From assembly GCA_947650285.1 (NCBI GenBank), contig CANTFL010000225.1, forward strand, positions 1 through 64,000: DNA of 64,000 nucleotides. The letters run 5' to 3'. Shown piece by piece: positions 1 through 13,009 of this stretch. The first letter of the stretch is position 1. Each line of letters opens with the position of its first letter. The stretch is from Hyaloperonospora brassicae. Its lineage: Eukaryota; Oomycota; Peronosporomycetes; Peronosporales; Peronosporaceae. The notes beneath the pieces were generated by a model. That model worked only from the letters and a program-made list of their open reading frames with translations. It searched no databases and was not told the DNA's origin. The translations under genes were made by a program, and so were the position numbers.

Positions 1-1030
1 AAGCTAGCATGTGTTTGATCGAATCGGCCGCCTATGCATCGTTACGTCTGGTCAACGGGTGCAGATGACTAATGTACCAGGACCTTTGTAATAGGGTTAA
101 CGAATGTAGAAGGGTAAGCAGGAGGACCATTCTACGCCATACGTCGTCACGGGGACGACCGCGATCAGGTATATGATCATGATCATGGAAGCGATTACAA
201 AAGAGGGTGCGATCGCAAGCCTTCCAGTGCGCACCACAATAAACGACCGGATCAAAAATAATAGATTGCGATCCCACGCGCGATCACGATCGGAAAAGCA
301 AGTGTGATCAGGTGATGTATTAGACAATGCGCGACCGCGATATAGATAGAGATCGTGATCGAGGACGTATTATGCAATCTGGATATATGTAAACCACGCC
401 ACGCGATCCTTAACCTGCGAGTGGACGAGCACATGAAGTGGGAAACATGGCGCAAAGGGACCACAACAAGAACTGAGCCCTTGTCAGCACAGTGGTAGGT
501 CCGGGTTGATTGGCTAAACACAACACTGAGTTAAATTAGCACGAAGTACACCTGTCGACTTCTCCTTCGGATTGGATAACTGGCCACCTGAATTCAGAAG
601 AACTTGAATACTCTATACAAGTGATATTCCTGAGTTGTTTGGCCATGGATCAAGGACTCTCAAGACAAATCCTCAACTTTTATCGGACGCAGCGACGCTG
701 CGAAGGACACGGCACAAGCTCGAGAGAAGGCCCAAGTGTTCCGAAGGTTCAAGTGGATAAAGTATCTACATATTGAACAAGTCGATCCCGTTGCGATCGG
801 GGTGAAGATTATCGAGCACCCTACAGGCATACCCGTGGTTGTGCAAAGAATTCCACACGATCACCTCCTAAACCCTCCACAAACACAGTCAAGTTTTACC
901 TCGACATAAATCCACCTTGAAGAATGCAGTCCACCCTAACGACAAGTACACATGGTAAGAAAGGAAGTTTGGTAAGCGATGACAGAAAACCCTCTTCGAC
1001 ATTCGATCGTCTGGTTGAGTCGTAGTCACA
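1..1030 (+). repeat. Left arm of a ~6.4-kb inverted repeat
   Basis: Positions 1-1030 are the reverse complement of 5359-6388 (paired positions sum to 6389). In the stretches compared by eye the outer ~775 bp look identical between arms. From about position 780 inward the arms differ at roughly every 10-20 bases, and similarity fades out near 1030. The arm begins with a GATC-rich stretch (1-410) and continues through the same landmarks seen in the other family members at 4019, 19030 and 61141, ending in a block containing CACAGTCAAG and a GGTAAG near 955-960. Because pairing starts at base 1, the arm may continue outside the window. Unrecognised transposon or large palindrome; no transposase was seen. 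Confidence 0.85.
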
Positions 1031-4018
1031 TGAACCTTGTGATCGAGACTTTATTACATGGAGCTCGTGCCCGGACCTATCGGTGACTCTTGAAGTTTTG
1101 TGAGCCTTTAAGTGAAGACGGCTGGATAAAAATAGATTCTGGGATGGTTGCGGGAGAGGCAGAGTGATTGCCGCAGACGCGTGAAGTGAGCGGATTCTAG
1201 GTTCTGTAGATTCTAAAGGGGCTTTGATGGCGTTTAAATGAAAGAGGACGATCGATCGCTCGAACTGGAAAATGATATTTGCCCCCTTATGAAGTCTTTA
1301 CGGGACCAAAGCGGACAATGCTGCGAAGCAAAATATGCGGGGTAGAACCACATATCAAAACAAAGAAGACCCATTAAAGAACCCTCTTGCGTCGCCAAAT
1401 AAAAGTGGGGGATCAATTGGGGAGAGCTTAGAAATTAGCGTTTGAGCTTTAGCGACGCGATAGCGTTACAAATATAGCGTATTGGCCGATCAAGTTTGTG
1501 GACGGCAAAGGGACGACGAAAGGTATAAATTGTACCTATTAGCAGAAGAATACAATTGATAGACACTTAAAACGTTGCTATTAAGCAATTACTTACCAAA
1601 AATGTAGAAGCGAAAAGCTAATCGGGAATATTTAGTGACCGATCTCAGATCCAACAACAGCATTAAACACACTGAAAGGAATCCGCCGAACCATAAAGCC
1701 GCGACAGGATGCAGGATTTGTCATATAATTGTTCGACGCGAAACAATTGCTGGATTTATAAACCATAGCAGGTGATCAGAGCATGTTGAACGTTGTATGT
1801 AAGAAAGAACCCGTTGGATAGTAACTACAATAATAAAGGTTAAGCGCTTCCGGCGATCGCAGATGGCCCAAGAAAATTCACACTAGATCACTTCATTCCA
1901 GCTCAGCTGAATACGAGATAGAATCAGAAAAATTACTCAGTACTCAGCGGATGTCGTTGGGCGCAATCGGGCTACCGAAAACGCGCAATTGCGTAACAAG
2001 TTTTTCTATCGGAAAGGGCGATTAAAGCCCATAGGTGCCGAAGGAAATGCGACGTTGTCGAATTCGGGATAATTACAGGCTTATTTCATCGCTGCCATGT
2101 TATGATATGAATATAAACAGAGAATCGAGCTAGACGAGCGTTTATTATGCCAAGTAGCAAGAACATTAAATTTGAAATTACTTCACCCCATATTATTGGA
2201 TGGAATCGGCCGTTATACACCGTAATCGATGACACTGTCAAGACTTTGACGATCAGGATCTGACGCTATTGAAGCAAATTAAAATGAGACAAAATTTGGT
2301 GGTGTTAAATTGATAGAGTACCAATGGAACAACGCATATGTGTTTCAGCAATTGCAGAACTAAAGAAGACAATCGCAGATACGGGGATGATTATCACGCA
2401 CAAAGTTGGACGAGCAACGTCAAGTCCGCTATCCAAGTAATTCAGCTCCATAAGACAGAAAACGGCTGGTGTTTGGCGTTCGATTCTTAGTACCAACGCG
2501 AGATTGGCACATTTGACTGAACCTAATCCGATCTACTCGGTGTACACATAAGGTCAGTTTAATTGCTCGATATATTATTTTAGAGGGTATGGTGTATCAG
2601 TGCCCCGATCGTATCATGACGCGAGTGATCGATCAGGAAAGACTCGATCATTGTTCTTTACCGAATAAGAAACTAGCGATCGAGATCAAATATGCTCTTT
2701 GAGAGGGAAATTTGGCTGTCAGATGGGAACGTGAGAGACTTGATAAACGCGATCTGGCAGAGTACCTTACTCTGCTAAAATTGACGATACTTGAAGAAAT
2801 GATAGAAGCTTTGATAATCGATGGGTTTACGCAACTAGTACAGCAATCATTCGTGACATCAATTTAGTTTCATTCCAAGTCGACTCAAGCCGTGCGGGAA
2901 AACCAGAGAGAAAGCAATTGGCTCATTCGGATTCAAAGCTAAGTGTTTCGAAAAATCGAATCATCGTCGCATTCGTGTTGTGTTTATCCTACTTGATGCG
3001 AGGTTTGATCAAAAACGCCATATTGGATTTGAATAAGTTAAGCGCTGAGAATTAAGGTATGCTATAAGAGATCAAGCCAATGCATTCTCAGCGGATCTAA
3101 CAAGCCTTATAGTTTAGGGTGATGGAAAAGACTGAACTGCCCGAAACGTAAGCGCGTAGTATTTTGAGCGCCACTTTGCTGTTTGACAGGTGCAATAGTA
3201 TCGACCATTGACAATACATATTCTCGTGAGGTAGGATGCATGATAAATAATAGCCGAATTCAGGAGTGCGTGGGAATTAATGAATATTCCCACATGATGG
3301 TAGGTCCAACAGGAATGAAGGTTGCAGTGAAAATGTCGCTTGTATATTGCTTTTTACGTGTGGAATGGCTACCAGGCCAACCAATACCCAGGTTAGGTAT
3401 GAACGATATTCTTTCGTAATGTGTACGGTTTGATTCGACCGACGAGAAAGTTTTATTGGATGAATTCCGTATTGGTCCGGCTGGTAGAAGACCACCATAT
3501 TGATCGACCGCTCATGCGATCTGTATATGAACGATTTATTTGTGCTCATCACTTTCGGCAGACTACTGAGGAGGAGGTCGGAGCAGAAACCTCAAGAGCC
3601 AAGATGTGGGTAAAATGAGATTACAAATTGTTGGTAACCGTTTTTTGTAACCCGGTGATATTGAGCTTTTGCAACTCACCAAGTTCAGCGAATTACGCTA
3701 TTTAACTAGGCATGGAGCCCCATTGGCATGTTTATGGCAGCCGACATGACAGTGCGATGGAAAGGATATGTCAAACTCAATTTGCGGCAGTACCACGAAG
3801 AGCACACGTTAGGGTTTAAAGCTAATTGGAGAGGAATGAACAAAAATGGACAGAACACACAGTGCTCGTGTAGATAATTAATTAACTATAAACCCAATAT
3901 ATATATACCTGACCGAAGTAGGAGGCAAAACAAGAAGTACCTAAAGTCACCAATTTTAATTTTAAATGCAAGAACGAATCGCGCTTCATATAATTTCGAA
4001 TTAGTGGGCAGCGCAGGT
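1031..4018. other. Spacer of the inverted repeat, no gene recognised
   Basis: AT-rich sequence between the palindrome arms. The longest open stretches (3183-3419 and 3421-3618, plus strand) are 78 and 65 codons. They resemble no family I recognise, have no conserved motif, and are separated by a stop in the same neighbourhood. I see nothing I can support as a gene, RNA or known transposon domain. Confidence 0.5.
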
Positions 4019-5150
4019 CCCACAACCGCTCGAAAAATATTCACTTAAACTATTAGACAGGACCAGATATCAGATCAGACAGGATGGGATCTGCGATATC
4101 GGTTTAGATTAGGACGGGCGAAGGGTTCGAGTCATTGAAATGAGTAGCTGTCAAAGGGACGATTACGTTCGCGATCAAGAACGAAATTACGATCGAGAAG
4201 GCAATGGAAATCATAATCGGCAACCATGAAAATGGCCACGATCAGGTCGGTGTGGACCTCAACAAGCGGTCTCGATCAAAGAAGTGTGTGTCTCAACATG
4301 TGGCCCGCGATCAGCAAGTCGATCGCGATCAAGGAAGCGATAGAGATCTTGATCGAGGACCAGGTGCGTGATCGCGATCAAGCTAGTGTGGATAACACCT
4401 CACGATCGACGACCATAATGGCGCCTGCGATCGGACAAGTATATTGTGTGTGTTCCACGGAAGTACAAGGGTGCGGCCTTCTATAGAGAGCGGCACGTGG
4501 CATGCGGCTTCTATAGATAGCGACACGTCGCATGCGAGTTTTATGATATGGGGATAGGGATAGGGTTGTTGAGCTCGATTGGCTAACATTAAACAGATTA
4601 CAATTTGCTTCCAATGACGCACGTCGTTCCTTTCGAACAGAAATGTTTGGCCACTAGACTTCACAAACTACGCTACATATGCACAAGTGTCGCGCCTTAT
4701 TTGTGTAGATAGCTGCATTTGGTACTTGCACCCCCATCACTGCGATCGGAGGATGGGAAATCTGCGGTTAAAGACCCAAGACCAAGAAACGGATCAAGCG
4801 GTCACGGGAGTAGCGAGTAATCGGTCTATATAATGCATAATGCGGTCTGTTACGGATCAGGGCAACTCATCTCGAGCAACACACAAGAATAAAATGATCG
4901 CGTTGCAGTTTAACGTAAATAAGCCAACCCAAGATCGCGTTGTAAATTTTCTACACCGATATTGAATCCGACCCTATCGCAAACACGGTCAAGAATTTCC
5001 GTCGACACGAGTCCACCTGGAAGAGCGCAACCTGCCACGACGTCGGGTATATATAGTAAGCATAGTGTACAGCACTTAAATAATGTACTCCATCCGTTGG
5101 TATGTCATTCGGGCGTCTGTGAAGAGTCGATATTGGCTTCATAAGACGAG
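4019..5150 (+). repeat. Dispersed GATC-rich repeat family, copy 2 (plus orientation)
   Basis: This segment shares about 90 percent identity over its first ~450 bp with 61141-61600 and shares landmark blocks in the same order with the palindrome arms. The order is a GATC-dense block (4141-4440, 13 GATC sites in 300 bp), then GATTGGCTAAC near 4579, then the TTTGGCCAC block near 4645, then the ACACGGTCAAG to GAGTCCACCTGGAAGAGCG block near 4984-5030. It lies inside the palindrome spacer in the same orientation as the left arm. Short open frames in it (for example 4226-4486) are not conserved as one protein among copies. The family is unidentified. Confidence 0.7.
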
Positions 5151-5358
5151 TAATTACCTTTTTACTACAAAATCGTCGATCACAAAATTTTCTTGCAAGT
5201 GTATACCTGGGTAATAACTCATTTATAACTCATTTATAATGCAAAATCTACATTTTAACACAAATTGTGGTCAAATTTCTATATATATATACTTCTTTAC
5301 ATTATCACTGTGCTTCTGTTTTGGCTTTTTGTCGCACAGTGGCAATCGCAAATTTCTT

Positions 5359-6388
5359 GTGACCCCAACTCACCCAGACGATCGACTGTCGAAGAGGGTA
5401 CTCTGTTTCCGTGTATTAAACTTCCTTTCTTACCATTTGTACTTGTCGTCAGGGTGGACTGCACTCTTCAAGGTGGATTTATGTCGAGGTAAAACTTGAC
5501 TGTGTTTGTGGATGGGTTTGGGAGGTGATCGTGTGGAAGTCTTTACACAACCACGGGTATGCTTGTAGGGTGCTCGATAATTAGTCACCCTGATCGCAAC
5601 GGGATCGTCTTGTTCAATATGTAGATACTTTATCCACTTGAACCTTCGGAACACTTGGGCCTTCTCTCGAGCTTGTGCCGTGTCCTTCGCAGCGTCGCTG
5701 CGTCCGATAAAAGTTGAGGATTTGTCTTGAGAGTCCTTGATCCATGGCCAAACAACTCAGGAATATCACTTGTATAGAGTATTCAAGTTCTTCTGAATTC
5801 AGGTGGCCAGTTATCCAATCCGAAGGAGAAGTCGACAGGTGTACTTCGTGCTAATTTAACTCAGTGTTGTGTTTAGCCAATCAACCCGGACCTACCACTG
5901 TGCTGACAAGGGCTCAGTTCTTGTTGTGGTCCCTTTGCGCCATGTTTCCCACTTCATGTGCTCGTCCACTCGCAGGTTAAGGATCGCGTGGCGTGGTTTA
6001 CATATATCCAGATTGCATAATACGTCCTCGATCACGATCTCTATCTATATCGCGGTCGCGCATTGTCTAATACATCACCTGATCACACTTGCTTTTCCGA
6101 TCGTGATCGCGCGTGGGATCGCAATCTATTATTTTGATCCGGTCGTTTATTGTGGTGCGCACTGGAAGGCTTGCGATCGCACCCTCTTTTGTAATCGCTT
6201 CCATGATCATGATCATATACCTGATCGCGGTCGTCCCCGTGACGACGTATGGCGTAGAATGGTCCTCCTGCTTACCCTTCTACATTCGTTAACCCTATTA
6301 CAAAGGTCCTGGTACATTAGTCATCTGCACCCGTTGACCAGACGTAACGATGCATAGGCGGCCGATTCGATCAAACACATGCTAGCTT
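5359..6388 (-). repeat. Right arm of the ~6.4-kb inverted repeat
   Basis: Reverse complement of 1-1030. The outer part (about 5610-6388) looks identical to the left arm in the stretches compared; the inner part (5359-5610) is clearly diverged. The 162-codon open frame at 5869-6357 contains the same 89-residue translation as the minus-strand frame at 252-521, simply because the arms are copies. It has no recognisable domain and I do not call it a gene. The first base past the right arm, 6389, starts non-palindromic sequence as far as the window allows a test. Confidence 0.85.
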
Positions 6389-7540
6389 GCACTTAACCGA
6401 ACCTCTATCGGTGCTCGTTTTAAAATTTGCATAATTCTGATATCTCTTATCAGTAGCTTGCCGCACGAGACAAATTAGCACCGCCAAATGCTAAAATTAA
6501 ATTTTAGTGAGATATATAAATTGCAATTTAACGCCACTAATTATCCTAAGAAATAATTATGTGATGGTTAATTTCCTATGTATAAATCAAACGATAGCTT
6601 TTCAAATTAATGAAAAATTCGCTTTTTGTGGCATGTAACGCGCTCGTCCAAGATGAAACCAAATTTAGACGTGAAGCGTGGCTCCGAAAAGCTAATGCGG
6701 TGCTTTTTAAGATCTAAGACGGACCCTTATCGGTGCAAGGCGTTAGTTGCATCGAGCATCGCGTTAAAAAAGGCATTATATGTCTTATATAAGGCGTGCC
6801 TTATGTAAGTTGCGTCAAAGTTTCACTGAAATCTTAAAATGAGGTGATAAACCCTTATATTACCCTAAGTTAGGGCTCACATCTTCACTGAAATTTGTGT
6901 CGCGGTTGCGATCTTGACATTTGTCTACGAGCCTTAAATTCGTCAAAAACGATGGGCCCGAGAACGCATCGGATGTGTAGTATCATACTGGCAAAAAGAT
7001 CTTAAACATCATCCATCAGCTAAAACGAAGCTATCAGCTGTAAGTATAGGTAAAAATTCCACCAACTGGCAATGAAACTTGTCCACTTCCTTTCTTCACA
7101 CATTGTAATTAACAGGTCCAACGAGGAAGTGTAGGCCATCATGCAAGTCCACCAGCGGCCCTGGTGACGTAGAAAAAGCGTCAGATCCGACTAATTTGCT
7201 GGCTCTGTAGCGGATCTTAGACCGCCGCGACCGCATCCTGTGAGAGTATCAAGATAATATGGAGCACGAGCACCTTCGCCACCGTGATTTTTAAAGACCG
7301 CCCAAAATGATAAAGTGCCGATTAGGAGAATGACCTATAAATTTTAAAATATTTCATATAAAAAACTTAAGCGGAAGCCCGGTCTGCTTGACGAGCTAGA
7401 TGAAGTTTTTCGCGAAAGTGCGCCAGCGAATACAAAAAAATCCGTAAGATTAGGCTAAACAATTGAATATTAATTAGAAATTCTGAGCTTGCTGTCTGCC
7501 TCTGTTGTCGTCCGAGACCTTGTACTAATTGTATGGCCTT
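6389..7540. other. AT-rich stretch without a recognisable gene
   Basis: No coding sequence, RNA gene or repeat could be supported. By position it should hold the lost 3' end (chromodomain region and 3' LTR) of the minus-strand Gypsy relic that follows, but no convincing alignment to element 2 was seen below about 7540. Confidence 0.4.
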
Positions 7541-7719
7541 AGACAAGCATCATAAAACGCAAGGTGCGTTCACATCTAAAGCGGCATGTTGAACGTGTAC
7601 ACATTGTCTTGACGGTTCAATACACAAAAGGACTTATGCATTTCGTCATTAATTTATTACTAACGATATATGTGACTTCAAGTGTGGGTATCTTTGCGTA
7701 AACAGTAGTAATAAGTCTT

Positions 7720-9060
7720 ATCTATCTAAAATACAAGAATTGATGCTTTTTTTCTTCATTTCGTTCCGTTTCTGACGTTCTACCGCTATAGAAAACGAGC
7801 AATTAACAAAACAAATGACTGTTTCTCAATTCGGCCTGTTTTCAATTTGTTGTTGGGTATTTATATCGCCTCTTGCACACTGCTAAGAGGATTCTTTCGC
7901 TTGAGCAGTAAGATCATTTTATTCTTGTTGTAATGGTCAGTGACGATGCCTTATATTTCAGCATCGTCGTCATCGTCCTAAACAGCAGCAGCGTAGTCGC
8001 TACTACTATATTCGTCCTCTTAAATTCGACTTAACCCAATCGGCACTTAACGTATTGGCGTGATTGATGATACCTCGTAGGCAAAATTCAAAACAGTTCT
8101 TGCTCGATCGAGTCCCTCCCCCTTATCCTAGAGTCAACTTGTGTTGGGCAAGATGACGTGGGTGGTGTAAGCCATTCACGAAGGACGGTGTATGCATTGT
8201 GGACGAATGAACGGATTGTAAACGGCGACAACGACCATCGGCAGAATTATTTTAGACTCGACCACCAGTTAGCGTATCATCAAAATTGTTTGAAGGAATC
8301 GATTAAAACGTTGATTTTAACCATCCGTTTGAGGATGATTAGAAGTAAACTTTTACATATATTTTTAATGTGCGGAACACGGAAATCTTATCGTCGCAAA
8401 AATATGGGATCTCGATTTAAGACCAGATTACGCCGTAAATTACATAGTAAAGGCTCTGTATCGATATAAACATGAGTACATCTGTGTACAGTGATGAACT
8501 CGAATACATCAGCGAGATAAACCATCTTGTAGAACTGGTCAACGAACACAAGATTGGTGCTCTTCTTGACTTCTTCTTCCGAAAAAACCCGTAGAAAAGG
8601 TTCATTATAAAACGGACTCACAACACTCTTTCAAGACTGGCAGACTTGCCATGGCGAACGGCACAAGTTTAAATCTTCATCTGCTGCCAGGTTGCGCCAA
8701 AAACGATATGTACTGCGTACTATCTCGTATTAGCAGGGCTGATGAAATTCGCGACTTGCTGTTAATAAGTTTATTTTTGTCCACGTTCCCCACCTTTGGT
8801 GAATTGTGGAACTATAACTTAATATGCATTCGCAAAGCATAATGATTAAGTTCGGCGGCTCGAGACGTGTAGTCAAGAACGGTTGTATATAAAAGCAAAG
8901 GGTTTCGTATGGTGAAATGCTTGAATGAAGAACGGTATAGAGCCGTCAAATCTCTAAGGGTTTCCGAAACAAATTTGCAAGATGATTTATCAAGCGTATG
9001 AGATCTCAATCTTGCGGTCATGATTTCTGAACGTCGTCAAGTAATGTTACCGATGGGACA
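7720..9060 (-). pseudogene. Gypsy integrase remnant
   Basis: The minus-strand frame 8388-8621 retains FVDQFYKMVYLADV, corresponding to the integrase core motif FIDRFSKMVHLAAV of element 2. The frame 8812-9021 corresponds to the region just before the integrase zinc domain, including a degraded copy of RNPLLLYTTV. From about 8050 to 7720 the DNA still matches the integrase C-terminal region of element 2 (CGTCAGAAACGGAACG near 7780 on the minus strand). Stops and frameshifts are frequent. No catalytic triad can be assembled in one frame. Confidence 0.7.
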
Positions 9061-9560
9061 CAAACTGTAAGTGTCGCAACAGTAGGCTTTTAATTGAAGG
9101 GTTGCGAGCCGGGTTTACACTTAGGCCGGCGCGAGAGCGCACCAGCGACGACGGTTAGTCGTTCTAGTTTATACTTGACGAAATGGCTGTACTCCGCAAA
9201 GAAAAACAGCCACATCGCCATTATTTTCGATAGGTGTGGACTGGTCACGGCCGAGCGTAGTGATGCATGGTCCGCATAGACGATGAACGGTCCTACTTCA
9301 AAAATTTGACTACGAAACGTAGCCAGTGCATACATTTCCTGGCAGGGTATCTCTTGTCATACAATGGATAGATACGTTCAGCTGCTTGCAGCTGACTCAA
9401 CTGATAGCAGATGACGGGCTCTGCGCCATATGTATCAAAGTGCATCAACGCACAGCAAATTATAAAATCGCTGGCGTCACGGACCATATATTTTGGTATT
9501 TCCTGATTTTCGATCAACAGTTTGAGCAATAGCAATCTGCATTTGTTGATCATCAAATGC
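9060..9560 (-). pseudogene. Gypsy RNase H remnant
   Basis: Two minus-strand frames (9293-9556 and 9090-9335) together carry the Gypsy RNase H signature. The first has DASDFIICCALMHFD, matching DASDFAIGCALMQFD of element 2, followed by a QLQAAERIYPLYDKR motif. The second has YADHASLRSAVTSPHLSKIM, matching YTDHASLRTAVNSPHLSQKM, then ALSRRPK. A frameshift near 9330 separates them. Confidence 0.8.
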
Positions 9561-9671
9561 CTCTGACAGCTAGCGTGTAATTACCACTTCACATGTTATG
9601 GGCATAAAAAAAATGCACAGTCATTTCGGCGTATTCGCCCGAGGACTTAAGCAAGTATGCCGACAGACCAT

Positions 9672-10450
9672 TCAATTACGAATTAGGATGACATCGACTG
9701 ACAAGGTCCAGGCGGTTATCGCCTTGATACATTCAAGATCACGGCGTTCACCGTGTTTAGCCCAAATGCACCCAAGTAGTGGTATATTGCTAGCCGCAAA
9801 TATACACTTCTTTAGGCCGGCGTACATTTTTTGCTTTTGCATAAGTATACAGAACCTGACTAACGTTTGTTTGTGAGCTTTCACGTCCGTCATTCCTTCC
9901 ATATCCCGGCTATGAATTAACATATCGTCAAAGTAACTCATTGCGAAATCCCGTACCGAACTCAACAGTTTTGTTACACATCTGTTATACATCTCACGGG
10001 CGTCACTCAGCCCCTATGGCTTCACTTGACAGTCGCACAACATACCGCTGGGTCTGCTCACTGCTGTGTACCGGATAACCCATTCGTGCATGATGATCGA
10101 ATAAAAGCTATCCACTCGATTCATGTACGAGAAGTCGGTACTTTAAAACATACCATCTGTGATTACGTCGATCCTCATATCAGCGTCTGAGCCGGTACCA
10201 TTGCAGCATCGAAGCTGCTAAATGCATGCACTATTCGCCATACTCCTGTGGACTCCAGTTTACATAAGTTTGGAGAGCTGTGAGATAAAATTTATTCCCT
10301 CACATGGCCCGCTCCAAAGCGATCGGTTCAAAAACTTGTCGATCGCTAGTACTTGTTCACGAGGCATTTGCCACTGTTTCATGACATATTATTTCGAGCC
10401 CATGTTGAGATCGATCTCGTGTCAAGTGATTTTATCCTTCGCTATTTCCT
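9672..10450 (-). pseudogene. Gypsy reverse transcriptase remnant
   Basis: The minus-strand frame 9672-9992 contains MSYFDDMLIHSRDM, the reverse transcriptase catalytic YxDD box and its flanks, still intact. The nucleotide match to element 2 continues upstream to about 10450 (element 2 position ~47765), but stops break the frame. The RT thumb region (GLKKCIFAASNIPLLGC) is also visible. The N-terminal part of the domain is severed from the gag-protease part by the 10470-12990 insert. Confidence 0.8.
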
Positions 10451-10469
10451 GAGGCACGTATACAGCGAA

Positions 10470-12990
10470 GAAAAAATCCTAATTGATTAAATACATATAC
10501 AAATAACTTACCTGTACCAAAGTATTGCGATATGTAGTCTTTTATTGTAATTGAGACAGTATGATAATTGAGCCCGACCCATTCTGTTCACCAGAACAGC
10601 TCGAATCAAAAACAAAACATCCCGACCCATTCTGAATACTAGAATAGCTCGACCCATTATCAGAACAGCTCGGACTGTTGTGTTGATTTCATTCATATCC
10701 GACCATTTCTGTCCAAGTTGTCTAAAACCAACTACCCATCATACGGGTTCTATCAACATAATATCAGAGGCCTGCTTATGACAACAAACATATATAAGCA
10801 AACTCTCACATCGGCATACACCGCTTCTCTACAGCTATTGGCACCTTTTACGCAGGTTTTTTCATGCCTTCATTCGGGTGATGACCAAAACGACTATAAA
10901 TACCGGTTGTGCAGTCCCCGTTTAAGCCGACTGTGGTATCGCTGATTGCTATTCAGTCACATGGCGAACCTTATCTAAGAATGTGGCACCCGCCAAGTCC
11001 GACATCGTTCTGGCAAGATGCCTAGAATATGATTCGCATCCTAGCGGGAATTTTTATATCATTGTGTGAGCAATTGACGTTATGATCGAGATAGCGTTCA
11101 CAACGTAAACTATCTCGGTCACATCGCGTCACATTCCGATTACGCTGGTAAGCGGGTTCGAGACCGATTAAAAGGCAGCAGGATATGATCTTTATGTGAG
11201 TGGCTCGTAGGCGTTTGGGAACCACTCATACTATGGCTAATGTACGATAATATATAAAGCGGCGTTGAATTTGATACTAAAAACACACGCTGGCGTAAGC
11301 GTGTTTCTTACGCTTCCTCGTAATACCTGTAGTGTGTGTAACGTAACGGGACCTGGCTTCGATATCATTCCCACCGCGAGGATAATAAAATTGACCCACC
11401 CATATGCAAAGTTTGTAACTAACCTTATATAATGTGCATATAGTTACCCGAAGACGCGTTTATCGAAGCTCGCAACGATGCGCGACAGCACCATTTTCGC
11501 TATAAGATCACGGAGTGCAAAGCAACAAGTTTCCACTAGCGCCGTATCGTGAGAACATTCACAGCCTGCAAAAAAAATCGTTGTCTCGAATTTAAATAAT
11601 GAATACAACTGTCCGTTTCTATCTTTCAACAAAGACCGTGCACACCAAGGATTGTCGCCAAAATTACGAGTTAGTGAGTGGAATTACGGATGATTTAGTA
11701 GATTGTCTCAGGAAAGGTCCATGCTTCACAATACACCCATATCAATGAGGTGCAGTATTTACGGTGACAATACACGATCGTATCGTGCCTACTCACAATC
11801 GGTAAACTGAAGTCCGTACTGAGGTGAGGAGGTGAAGGAACATTTTGGTACGCGTACGACCCACTATATCATGTCGCTGGGCAACTAAGTTACCTCAGCG
11901 GCGGCTACTTTATAGACTTGGTGACACAAGTCCTTGCATAGCATAGCGCCTACGAGTATACTCTTGTCTTAAGATGATCAGGTTCCTCGGTGTCAGTTCC
12001 GGGCCCTGTAAAACATGTTAAAGGTTGTGATCGCTCCCGGTCTACGAGCGAAAAAGCCTTGGCACTGGTACCGGAAGGTACGCGGAAAGATACCCGTGTA
12101 AGTGCGGTACGATTACACTTTGCCGGAGAGTGGCTAATTAAACCGGATAACGGGTCGTAGGCGTACCCAATTATGCGATAAGCCTTTTCCCTCTCTGTTT
12201 AACACGTTGTTCTGTGTTCAAAGCCTCTTTACGTGGTCGACATCATTGTCGAGGAAAGCTGAAGCCTCCTTGACAACACCGTGGCCGGAAGAAGTATGGG
12301 CATAAATAGAAGCTCACGTGTCCATAGCGATATTCGTCAGTCGATCCGCCGTTTTGTTGTATGTGCGATAATGATATCCTCATTTGGCGATATCGATATC
12401 GTAAAAGACGGCGCATGCTTCTCGGACTAAACGCACCAAGTGTGGCTCACATGGAGATTGTGGAGATTAAAGTCGCAAAACCACTAGCACAATATTCTCA
12501 TGAACATCCACAGATGAAAAGCCACGTGCATTAGCTTACGGAAGATTGTGTATGAGACAACAAGATTCCACACTATATTTCGTGTTATAGGCGATACCAT
12601 AACCCATGCTCGATTCCCACGTGACGCAAGAGGCGTGCGTCTGAATGTGGAGTCGCACAGTGACGGATTCAGCTTCTTTCAACATCGAATTCCGTGGGAT
12701 GCTTTTTCAAAAAACAGGAGGTAAATCTTTCCAGGGTACCTTTCAATAGACAGCACGCGCAGAGATGACGGCAGATTAAAGCATATGAGAGTATCAGACA
12801 ATGCTGACATTACTTGTGCAAAGATATGTTACTTTGTTTACTTGGCTAGGGCTCATTATGTAACAGCCTGCAATATATCACATAGCAGGACGTGTAACAT
12901 TGACGCCCCGTTACAGAGGGGGTAGATGTACACAAAATACTATGTGCTGAATGATCGCATAGAGGATGAGCTGTAAGACGATACATGTTC
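10470..12990. other. Non-matching insert within the Gypsy relic
   Basis: This stretch interrupts collinearity of the minus-strand Gypsy relic. No coding domain is recognisable. At 12893-12915 there is a TGTAACATTG...CCCCGTTACA arrangement resembling, in reverse complement, the palindromic LTR tip of elements 1 and 2 (TGTAACGGGG...GTTACA). The insert may therefore include a decayed LTR or nested element on the minus strand. A loose TGTAAC...AACGGG run occurs at about 11336-11350. Neither boundary is proven. Confidence 0.35.
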
Positions 12991-13009
12991 TGTAGTCAAT
13001 ATTTAATAC

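Noticed and set aside
3183..3618. Two consecutive plus-strand frames in the palindrome spacer
   Set aside because: No recognisable motif and an intervening stop; length is compatible with chance.
5869..6357. 162-codon plus-strand frame in the right palindrome arm
   Set aside because: Only open because the arm is a copy of the left arm; no domain, no codon signal, and the left arm keeps just 89 codons of it within the window.
1..6388. Calling the palindrome a Mutator-like DNA transposon with long terminal inverted repeats
   Set aside because: No transposase in the spacer, no visible target duplication, and the left end may lie outside the window.
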